Below are positions 1 through 5,840 of a stretch of 7,163 bases of DNA, piece after piece; position 1 is the first letter of the stretch; each line of letters begins with the position of its first letter. The DNA is taken from assembly GCA_046565865.1 (NCBI GenBank), contig JBKHXU010000229.1, positions 1 to 7,163 of the forward strand, in the 5' to 3' direction. A program made the position numbers and the translations under genes. This DNA is from JBKHXU01 sp046565865. Lineage in GTDB: Bacteria; Pseudomonadota; Gammaproteobacteria; Acidiferrobacterales; Sulfurifustaceae. Below the pieces are notes generated by a model. That model had not been told where the DNA came from and did not search any database. It saw only the letters and a list, made by a program, of their open reading frames with translations.

Positions 1-2752
1 CCCAGTTATCCCCGACGCCGATATCCACTACTAAAGGTACGGCGAGTTCCGCCACCTTACACATCCCCGCTCGAATTTGCACCTTGGCGTCTTCGACCGC
101 AGCGAGCGCGACCTCAAATACCAATTCATCATGGACTTGCATGATCATGCGCACCGCAGGCGTGGTGGCGACCCAGGCGTCGAGCACGAGCATGGCGCGC
201 TTGATAAGGTCGGCGGCGCTGCCCTGCATCGGCGCGTTGATGGCCGCGCGCTCGGCGGCTTGGCGGCGCGTGGCGTTCGGGGCATTGATCTCCGGTAGAT
301 ACAACCGGCGCCCGAAAATCGTTTCGACGTAGCCCTGCGCGCGCGCCTGCGCGCGGGTGCGCTCCATGAAATCCTTTACCCCAGGATAGCGCGCGAAGTA
401 CCGATCGACGTATTCCTGCGCCGCCGCCCGGTCGATCTTCAGTTGGCGCGATAACCCAAACGCCGACATGCCGTAGATGAGACCGAAGTTGATGGCCTTG
501 GCCGCACGGCGCATGTCGTCGCTCACCGCTTCCGGCGCCACGCCGAACACCTCGGCTGCGGTCGCTCGGTGCACGTCCTGGTTGCGCGCGAACGCACCGA
601 TGAGACCGACGTCGCTCGACAGATGCGCCATGATGCGCAGCTCGATCTGCGAATAATCGGCCGACACGATGCGAGACCCCGGCGCCGGAACGAACGCCTG
701 GCGGATACGCCGGCCCTCGGCATTGCGGATCGGAATGTTTTGTAGGTTCGGATCGGACGAGGACAAACGCCCGGTCGCCGCTACCGCCTGCTGGTAACAC
801 GTATGCACGCGTCCGGTCGCCGGATTGATCATCTCCGGCAACTTATCGGTATACGTCGATTTAAGTTTGGCGAGCCCGCGATACTCGAGGATCAAGCGCG
901 GCAACGGATAGTCGAGCGCGAGCTCGGCCAGCACCTCTTCGCCGGTGGACGGTTGCCCGGTCGGCGTCTTGCGCAACACCGGCAGGTTCAACTTGGTGAA
1001 CAAAATCTCTTGGATCTGTTTCGGCGAATCGAGATTGAACGGCTGGCCTGCGGCCGAATGCGCCTCACGCTCCAACTCAAGCATGCGCTTGGCAAGTTCG
1101 GCGCTTTGCGCACGCAGCATGTCGACATCGATGCGCACGCCGTAGCGTTCCATGCGCGCCAGCACCGGCAGCAACGGCATTTCGATTTCGCGAAACAGGC
1201 GCACCGCGGCCGGATTTTCGTTTAAGCGCGGCCACAGGTGTTCGTGCAACCGCAGCGTCACGTCGGCGTCCTCCGCGGCATACGTCGTCGCCTGCTCCAC
1301 CGGCACCTCGCAGAAGTTGATGCGCGACTTGCCCTTGCCGGTCACGTCGTCGTACTTGATGGTTTTGTAGCCAAGGTATTTCAGCGCCAAACTGTCCATG
1401 TCGTGGCGCGAGGCGGTGGAGTCGAGCACGTACGACTCGAGCATGGTGTCGTAACCGATGCCGGCGAGCGCGATGCCGTAGTTCGCGAGCACGTTCATGT
1501 CGTATTTGAGGTTGTGCCCAACCTTGAGACGATGCGGGTCTTCGAGCAACGGTTTCAGCCGCGCGAGTACCGCGGCGCGGTCGAGCTGTGCCGGCGCGCC
1601 CGGATATACGTGTGCCAGCGGTACATACGCGCCCTCGCCGCTGCGGTCGGTGAACGACACACCGACCAGTTCCGCGCGCGGCGCATCGAGACTGGTGGTC
1701 TCGGTGTCGAACGCGAACAGCTCCGCCGCGGCGAGTCGCTGCAACCAGCGCGTCAACGCCGCCTCGTCCGTAATCATCTCGTAGCGGCCCGCCGGCGCCG
1801 GGGCGGCCGCGGCGACCGGTGCCGCGCCGCCTAAATCCGCCAGCCACGCCTTGAATTCCAGGCGCGCGTATAGCTCGCGCAGGCGCGCGGTGTCCGGCGC
1901 GCGGCGCTTCAGCTCGCGCGGCGCCAGCGAAAGCTCAACGTCGCACTTGATCGTGGCGAGGCTGCGCGCGAGCGGTAGATGGCCCAGCGAGGCCCGCAGG
2001 CTCTCGCCGATCTTGCCGCCGACGCTGTCGGCGGCGGCAACGACGGCGTCGAGCGAGCCGTATTGTTGCAGCCATTTGGCGGCGGTCTTCGGACCGACGC
2101 CGGGCACGCCCGGGATGTTGTCGACGCTGTCGCCGACCAGCGCCAAATAATCGACGATCAACTCCGGCGGCACGCCGAACTTGGCGATGACCTGATCGCG
2201 GTCGTACACCGTGTCGGTCATGGTGTTGACCAAGGTAACGTGCCCGTCCACGAGCTGTGCCATGTCCTTGTCGCCGGTCGATACCAGCGTGTGCATGCCG
2301 TCGTTCGCGGCGCGGCGCGCGAGCGTGCCGATGACATCGTCGGCCTCGACGTTCGGAATTTGCAACAGCGGCAACCCCATCGCCTCGACGATGGCATGGA
2401 TCGATTCGACTTGCTGTCCGAGCGCATCCGGCATCGGCGGTCGATTGGCCTTGTACTCGGGATACACGTCGTCGCGGAACGTCTTACCCTTGGCGTCGAA
2501 CACCACCGCGATGTATTGCGGGTCGTAGTCGGCCAGCAACTTGCGCAACATGTTGGTGACGCCGTAGATCGCCCCGGTCGGTTCGCCACGCGAGTTGGCG
2601 AGGTTGGGCATGGCATGGAACGCGCGGTATAGATAAGATGAGCCGTCGACCAACACCAGTGTGTTCGCCGACACCACGCGCGAAACCGACGATGGGTTGT
2701 CCGCACGCGGTCGAGCCTTTTTGGATTCCACCACCGAATCTTTACCTGTCAT
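1..2752 (-). CDS. polA: DNA polymerase I (5' nuclease, 3'-5' exonuclease and polymerase), C-terminal tip cut by window edge
   Basis: Family A DNA polymerase for Okazaki-fragment maturation and excision-repair synthesis in the cytoplasm. One frame is open for 917 codons from the ATG at 2752 to the left edge, with no frameshift at the motifs checked. The 5' nuclease domain shows DGSSYLYRAFHA from D36, STGDKD ending at D163, and GDSVDNIPGVPGVG around D211. The proofreading domain is intact: FDTET (D349, E351), NLKYD (D418) and YAAED (Y491, D495). The polymerase domain carries DYSQIELR (D699), KAINFGLIYG (K752, Y760) and VHDELVFE (D875). These correspond to E. coli D355, E357, D424, Y497, D501, D705, K758, Y766 and D882. 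The reading stops at GVGDNW; E. coli Pol I has four residues after this Trp, so almost nothing is missing. DGSS starts 23 residues later than in E. coli, so the first 20-25 residues are a non-conserved extension, or translation starts later, for example at the GTG codons for V26/V27. No good Shine-Dalgarno is seen. The family call is essentially certain; the start is not. Confidence 0.98.
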   Translation of the reverse strand, partial: MTGKDSVVESKKARPRADNPSSVSRVVSANTLVLVDGSSYLYRAFHAMPNLANSRGEPTGAIYGVTNMLRKLLADYDPQYIAVVFDAKGKTFRDDVYPEYKANRPPMPDALGQQVESIHAIVEAMGLPLLQIPNVEADDVIGTLARRAANDGMHTLVSTGDKDMAQLVDGHVTLVNTMTDTVYDRDQVIAKFGVPPELIVDYLALVGDSVDNIPGVPGVGPKTAAKWLQQYGSLDAVVAAADSVGGKIGESLRASLGHLPLARSLATIKCDVELSLAPRELKRRAPDTARLRELYARLEFKAWLADLGGAAPVAAAAPAPAGRYEMITDEAALTRWLQRLAAAELFAFDTETTSLDAPRAELVGVSFTDRSGEGAYVPLAHVYPGAPAQLDRAAVLARLKPLLEDPHRLKVGHNLKYDMNVLANYGIALAGIGYDTMLESYVLDSTASRHDMDSLALKYLGYKTIKYDDVTGKGKSRINFCEVPVEQATTYAAEDADVTLRLHEHLWPRLNENPAAVRLFREIEMPLLPVLARMERYGVRIDVDMLRAQSAELAKRMLELEREAHSAAGQPFNLDSPKQIQEILFTKLNLPVLRKTPTGQPSTGEEVLAELALDYPLPRLILEYRGLAKLKSTYTDKLPEMINPATGRVHTCYQQAVAATGRLSSSDPNLQNIPIRNAEGRRIRQAFVPAPGSRIVSADYSQIELRIMAHLSSDVGLIGAFARNQDVHRATAAEVFGVAPEAVSDDMRRAAKAINFGLIYGMSAFGLSRQLKIDRAAAQEYVDRYFARYPGVKDFMERTRAQARAQGYVETIFGRRLYLPEINAPNATRRQAAERAAINAPMQGSAADLIKRAMLVLDAWVATTPAVRMIMQVHDELVFEVALAAVEDAKVQIRAGMCKVAELAVPLVVDIGVGDNW

Positions 2753-2766
2753 TGCGAGCCGTCGCC
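2753..2766. promoter_or_regulatory. 14-bp divergent gap between the polA and LOG-like start codons
   Basis: The two annotated start codons face away from each other with only 14 bp between them. Each gene's ribosome binding site, and any promoter, must therefore lie inside the first part of the other gene. Neither side shows a purine-rich Shine-Dalgarno or a clear -35/-10 pair. A weak TTGGAT (2721) with TGTCAT (2747) spaced 20 bp on the plus strand is not convincing. Either the two transcripts overlap at their 5' ends, or at least one start is placed too far upstream. The polA start is the likelier error because its N-terminus is longer than usual. Confidence 0.35.
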
Positions 2767-3510
2767 ATGCTAAACGTGAAAAATGAATCGACCGTGGCGA
2801 GCCTGCCCAACTATCGATTTGGGATCGCGCCGAGCGGCATCATGTCGCGCGAGTCGTGGAAGATTTTCCAGATCATGGCGGAGTTCGTTGCCGGCTTCGA
2901 ACGGTTGTCGCAGATCCAACCCTCCGTCAGCATCTTCGGCTCGGCGCGCACCCCGCCCGACCATCCGTATTATGCCCTGACCGAGGAGATCGCGCGCAAA
3001 CTCGCCGACAGCGGTTTCAGCGTCGTCAGCGGCGGCGGACCGGGGCTGATGGAGGCGGCGAACAAGGGCGCGTTCGCCGGCAAGGGCGCGAGCGTCGGGC
3101 TTAATATTTTGTTGCCGCACGAACAGGCATCGAACGAATATCAAAACATCAGCCTTACGTTCCAGCACTTCTTCGCGCGCAAGGTGATGTTCGTCAAGTA
3201 TGCCAAGGCGTACGTGGTCATGCCGGGCGGTTTCGGCACGCTGGATGAACTGGTCGAGGCGCTGACGCTGATCCAGACCGGCAAGAGCGTGCGCATGCCG
3301 ATCATCCTGGTGCATCGGCCGTTTTGGGCCGGCCTGGTCGATTGGTTTAAGTCGACACTGGTCACCGAGGGTGTCATCAGCGCCGAGGACCTCGACTTGT
3401 TTACGTTGGTCGATACCGCCGATGAAGTGGTCGACACCGTGTTCCGCTATTATGAACGCAGCGGCTTCGCGCCGACCGACGAAGAAAAGGAGATCAAGCT
3501 CAACCTATGA
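2767..3510 (+). CDS. LOG / TIGR00730 family Rossmann-fold nucleoside 5'-monophosphate phosphoribohydrolase-like protein
   Basis: This 247-residue cytosolic protein belongs to the LOG family, formerly misnamed lysine decarboxylases. Characterised members hydrolyse the N-glycosidic bond of cytokinin nucleotides or purine/pyrimidine monophosphates, giving free base and ribose 5-phosphate. Visible motifs are FGSAR (57-61), the nucleotide-binding SGGGPGLMEAANKGA (88-102), FFARKVMF with the conserved R138, and PGGFGTLDE (153-161) with catalytic E161. An N-terminal helix of about 50 residues before the Rossmann core makes it longer than the roughly 190-residue short LOG proteins. ATG 2767 is chosen because the frame stays open upstream only inside antisense polA, up to 2638, where the translation has no family resemblance. 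The Shine-Dalgarno is weak. The stop overlaps the next gene's ATG as ATGA, so the two are probably cotranscribed and translationally coupled. Family membership is secure. The true substrate (cytokinin-type nucleotide, AMP or another monophosphate) cannot be decided from the sequence. Confidence 0.94.
   Translation: MLNVKNESTVASLPNYRFGIAPSGIMSRESWKIFQIMAEFVAGFERLSQIQPSVSIFGSARTPPDHPYYALTEEIARKLADSGFSVVSGGGPGLMEAANKGAFAGKGASVGLNILLPHEQASNEYQNISLTFQHFFARKVMFVKYAKAYVVMPGGFGTLDELVEALTLIQTGKSVRMPIILVHRPFWAGLVDWFKSTLVTEGVISAEDLDLFTLVDTADEVVDTVFRYYERSGFAPTDEEKEIKLNL
3487..3493 (+). promoter_or_regulatory. Shine-Dalgarno AAGGAGA of the DUF2782-like gene
   Basis: A strong AAGGAGA lies inside the end of the LOG-like gene, 13 nt before the ATG at 3507. 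That spacing is longer than the usual 5-9 nt. The next in-frame ATG (3543) would remove most of the signal peptide, so 3507 remains the better start. Reinitiation through the ATGA overlap may compensate for the loose spacing. Confidence 0.55.
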
Positions 3511-3893
3511 AGCCGCTCGCGCCCCAATGGCTCGCGTTGTTGATGCTTTGCCTGTATACCGGCGGCGCCGGCGGCGCCGACCCGCGCTCCGGGTCCACCG
3601 CCCCGGCGGCGAAGCCCGCGGTGCCGCCACCGCCGCCACCGGAGAACTATCGATCCTCGCGCGACGGCGCGCCCACGCGGGAGGCGGACGATTTTGAACC
3701 CGAGGTCACCATTCAAACCCGCGGCACCGAAATCCACGAGGAGTATCGGTACAACGGGCAGCTCTATATGGTAAAGGTCACGCCAGCGCACGGTCGGCCG
3801 TACTTTCTGATCTTCGACGAGCGCGGCGCCTCGCGGCGCAGCGACCTCGAACCCGAAACCACCGTACCGTCCTGGGTCATCAAGCGCTTCTAG
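3507..3893 (+). CDS. DUF2782-like small secreted protein
   Basis: This protein of 128 residues has an N-terminal signal sequence: K2, a hydrophobic core at about 8-18, then GGAGGA before D25, which gives a plausible signal peptidase I site after A24. C15 sits in LMLC, which is a poor lipobox, so a lipoprotein is less likely. A linker with six consecutive prolines (40-45) follows. The conserved-looking domain at about 64-128 contains EPEVTI, EEYRYNGQLYMVKVTP and PYFLIFDERG, and ends in a W-hydrophobic-hydrophobic-K pattern. From memory this matches DUF2782, a family of unknown function often found near polA in gammaproteobacteria. It is expected in the periplasm. The start overlaps the LOG-like stop (ATGA), which points to one operon. 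The domain assignment rests on the pattern and the polA neighbourhood; no function can be given. Confidence 0.82.
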   Translation: MKPLAPQWLALLMLCLYTGGAGGADPRSGSTAPAAKPAVPPPPPPENYRSSRDGAPTREADDFEPEVTIQTRGTEIHEEYRYNGQLYMVKVTPAHGRPYFLIFDERGASRRSDLEPETTVPSWVIKRF

Positions 3894-3924
3894 TCGGGGT
3901 GCGGCCGGTCCATCGACCGTGCCC

Positions 3925-3964
3925 CTAACCGGTCGTCCCGAACGACGAGGCCCTCGCCGGTTAG
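3925..3964 (+). terminator. Stem-loop downstream of the LOG/DUF2782 operon, possible terminator or transcript-end structure
   Basis: CTAACCGG (3925-3932) is perfectly complementary to CCGGTTAG (3957-3964). The left arm continues directly into TCGTC (3933-3937), which pairs with GACGA (3944-3948) around the 6-nt loop CCGAAC. This gives 13 potential base pairs with an 8-nt bulge (3949-3956) on the right side. It begins 31 nt after the DUF2782 stop. No T-run follows, so it is not a classical intrinsic terminator; it may protect a 3' end or stop transcription with Rho. A second weaker pairing lies just upstream, GGGG and CGGTC with GACCG and CCCC, at about 3895-3925. Confidence 0.35.
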
Positions 3965-3990
3965 ATCGGGTGTCGGGATGCGCGTATGAT
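3961..3990 (+). promoter_or_regulatory. Candidate sigma-70 promoter for the membrane-protein gene
   Basis: TATGAT at 3985-3990 matches five of six bases of the -10 consensus in an otherwise GC-rich gap. The best -35 is TTAGAT (3961-3966), 18 bp upstream, which is weak and overlaps the right arm of the stem-loop. Transcription would start near 3997, about 25 nt before ATG 4022. The position is sensible, but the -35 makes this a tentative call. Confidence 0.35.
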
Positions 3991-4021
3991 GGCCGCGGCT
4001 TAACTACAAGATTCCACGTTG

Positions 4022-4807
4022 ATGAGCGCGAGCGAGTCGGGGCAGGTCTCGATGAAGGGCGGGCACGTGCAGCAAGCGTTGCGCTGGATCGAATGCGGAT
4101 GGCGCCTGTTGCAACCGTCGTTGCCGCTCTGGATCGGGATGTCGTTCCTCTACCTCGTGCTCGCCGCGCTGCTCGAAGCCGTTCCTTTCGCCGGTCATCT
4201 GTTGTTGGTGCTGGTGAGCCCGATGCTGCTCACCGGGGCGCTCCATGCGTTGCCCGCCGCACCGGCGGCGAACCACCGCGGCTCCCCCACGCGATTCGTT
4301 GCCGTGCCGGCACGGCAACTGGTGCAGGCGTTCGCCGCCGAGACGAGGGCGTATCCGGCAGTACTCCTGGGCATCTTGGTCGTGGGTTTCGTCGTGGCGG
4401 TCGCGATCGTCCAATACCTGATCGGCGCCGGATCGGTAACAGCGGAATGGGCGGCGGCGCGCCGCGGCGCGGCGCATACGATCTCCGCCGTGCTGCGCCT
4501 GGCGGCAAGCGGTGTGTTGTACGCGCTGCTGATCATGGCGTTGTTCTACGCGGCACATCGCGTGGTCTACGGCCACCGCGAACCCATGACCGCCATCGCC
4601 GACAGCTTTGCCGCCGCGCGCCGGCATGCGGGCGCGCTGGCGGCGTTGGTGCTGGTGTTTGTCGTCCCGTACATCATCGTCGCCGGCGCATTTCAGGCGG
4701 CGCCCTGGCTCGGCTATATCGCGCTCTTCAGCATCGGCCTCGTCGCATTGCCATTGCTGGTACTGGCCTCCTATTGCAGCTACCGCGAGGTCTTCGGCGA
4801 GCGCTAG
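4022..4807 (+). CDS. Multi-pass inner-membrane protein, BPSS1780-like family
   Basis: This is a predicted 261-residue integral membrane protein with about six hydrophobic helices (roughly 35-52, 57-78, 112-135, 159-178, 203-225, 229-250). The N-terminal segment, an amphipathic ALRWIECGWRLLQPSLPLWIG followed by two close helices and a small-residue turn, resembles the BPSS1780-type uncharacterised membrane proteins of proteobacteria. I assign it from that pattern only. There is no ATP-binding, transporter or catalytic motif. The start is uncertain. TTG 4019 directly precedes ATG 4022, which has no clear Shine-Dalgarno. ATG 4052 (residue 11) is preceded by GGGGCAGG at a workable distance and removes only hydrophilic residues. 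The gene follows a 128-bp gap with a stem-loop and a candidate promoter, so it is probably transcribed apart from the LOG operon. The deacetylase ATG lies 35 nt after its stop, so some read-through cotranscription is possible. Function unknown. Confidence 0.8.
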   Translation: MSASESGQVSMKGGHVQQALRWIECGWRLLQPSLPLWIGMSFLYLVLAALLEAVPFAGHLLLVLVSPMLLTGALHALPAAPAANHRGSPTRFVAVPARQLVQAFAAETRAYPAVLLGILVVGFVVAVAIVQYLIGAGSVTAEWAAARRGAAHTISAVLRLAASGVLYALLIMALFYAAHRVVYGHREPMTAIADSFAAARRHAGALAALVLVFVVPYIIVAGAFQAAPWLGYIALFSIGLVALPLLVLASYCSYREVFGER

Positions 4808-4830
4808 CCGTTCGTTAAAAATCGCGACGC

Positions 4831-4836
4831 TATAAT
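4831..4836 (+). promoter_or_regulatory. Consensus TATAAT -10 element abutting the deacetylase start
   Basis: A perfect TATAAT sits exactly 6 nt before the ATG at 4843, so a sigma-70 transcript would begin at or next to the A of the start codon. No Shine-Dalgarno lies between 4808 and 4842, which fits a leaderless mRNA. The -35 region is poor: CCGTTC at 17-bp spacing, and no TGn extended -10. AT-rich DNA at 4811-4822 may act as a spacer or UP-like element. A chance match is possible, but this hexamer is rare in such GC-rich sequence. Confidence 0.5.
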
Positions 4837-4842
4837 CGCGGC

Positions 4843-5778
4843 ATGTCCCCCCGCGTCTACTACGGTCCCGCCCTCGCCCGCTACGGTTTCGGCAACGGCC
4901 ACCCGTTCGGCACCGATCGGCTCGACGCCTTCTGGCGCGAGGCGCAGGCACGCGGTCTCGACAAACGCGTCGCCGTCGTCGCGCCGGTCGCGTGCACCGA
5001 TACCGAGCTGCTCAGTTTCCATACACGCGAGTATGTCGCGCGCGTGCGCGAGCAATCGCAAACGGGCAGTGGCTATCTGGACTACGGGGATACGCCGGCA
5101 TTTCCCGGCGTGTACGAGGCGGCATCGCACGTGGTCGGCTCGAGCCTCGATGCCAGCCGGCGCGCGCTGCGCGGCGAGGCGCCACGCGCATTTGTGCCGA
5201 TCGGCGGGCTGCACCACGCCACGCGTCACGGCGCCGCCGGCTTTTGCGTGTTCAACGATATCGGCGTGTTGATCGAGCAACTGCGCCGCGAGTCCGATAT
5301 CCGCCGCTTCGCCTACGTCGATATCGACGCGCATCACGGCGATGGCGTGTATTACGGGTTCGAGTCGGACCCCGACGTATACATCGCCGACATCCACGAG
5401 GACGGGCACTATCTTTATCCCGGCACCGGTCACGCCACCGAAACCGGCGTCGGGACCGCGCGCGGCACGAAGCTCAACATTCCGCTCGCGCCCGAGGCCG
5501 ACGATGCCGCATTCGCGCGCGTCTGGCCCGAGGTCGAGGCGTTCGTGCGCGCGGCCAAACCGGAGATGGTCCTGCTGCAAGCCGGTGCCGACAGCATCGC
5601 CGGCGACCCGATCACGCATCTGCGGCTTTCGCCGCGCTCGCACCGCCACGCGGCGGCGAGCCTGCGCGCCATTGCCGACGATTACTGCGACGGTCGCCTC
5701 GTCGCCTTCGGCGGCGGCGGCTACAACCGCGACAACCTGGCGCGCGCCTGGTGCGAGGTGGTCGAGGCCCTGATCTGA
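4843..5778 (+). CDS. Zinc-dependent histone deacetylase / AcuC-family deacetylase
   Basis: This 311-residue arginase-fold amidohydrolase removes acetyl groups from acetyl-lysine or acetylated small amines, presumably in the cytoplasm because no signal peptide is seen. All active-site elements of the HDAC superfamily are present. GGLHHA holds the H124/H125 dyad. GFCVFND is at 133-139. DIDAHHGDG (160-168) supplies D160 plus zinc ligands D162 and H164. GADSIAGDP gives zinc ligand D250. GGGGYN gives the transition-state tyrosine Y294. These align with human HDAC8 H142, H143, D176, D178, H180, D267 and Y306. Leu at 123 replaces the HDAC8 Trp (GGWHHA), and GGLHHA resembles bacterial AcuC more than the class II HDAH type. 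The N-terminus (VYYGPALARYGFGNGHPF) looks family-like and complete, supporting ATG 4843 despite the missing Shine-Dalgarno. No acetyl-CoA synthetase, acetoin or polyamine gene lies nearby, so the name acuC is not justified. Activity is likely; the substrate is unknown. Confidence 0.95.
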   Translation: MSPRVYYGPALARYGFGNGHPFGTDRLDAFWREAQARGLDKRVAVVAPVACTDTELLSFHTREYVARVREQSQTGSGYLDYGDTPAFPGVYEAASHVVGSSLDASRRALRGEAPRAFVPIGGLHHATRHGAAGFCVFNDIGVLIEQLRRESDIRRFAYVDIDAHHGDGVYYGFESDPDVYIADIHEDGHYLYPGTGHATETGVGTARGTKLNIPLAPEADDAAFARVWPEVEAFVRAAKPEMVLLQAGADSIAGDPITHLRLSPRSHRHAAASLRAIADDYCDGRLVAFGGGGYNRDNLARAWCEVVEALI

Positions 5779-5840
5779 GTACGCACGGCGCGCCGCGCGT
5801 TTCCGTCAGCAACGACCTCGCGCAGTGTCATCGCCGTACG

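Noticed and set aside
1077..2632. Long open frames on both strands inside polA (for example 1077-1847 minus and 1238-1834, 1979-2632 plus)
   Set aside because: The polA frame carries all family motifs through this whole region. The other frames give Arg/Ala/Gly-rich translations with no motifs, as expected for shadow frames in GC-rich coding DNA.
2638..2766. Upstream in-frame extension of the LOG-like protein from 2638
   Set aside because: These 43 codons lie antisense to the conserved DGSSYLYRAFHA region of polA and give Pro/Arg-rich sequence without family resemblance. ATG 2767 gives a normal N-terminus.
3919..4951. Arg-rich open frames over the membrane-protein gene (3919-4818 plus; 4004-4951 minus)
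   Set aside because: Only the 4022-4807 frame gives regular hydrophobic helices. The others are low-complexity Arg-rich translations and overlap it fully.
5779..5840. Possible bidirectional terminator between the convergent deacetylase and envelope-protein genes
   Set aside because: ACGGCG (5785-5790) can pair with CGCCGT (5832-5837), and GGCGCGCC is self-complementary, but the stems are short and far apart and there is no T-run on either strand.
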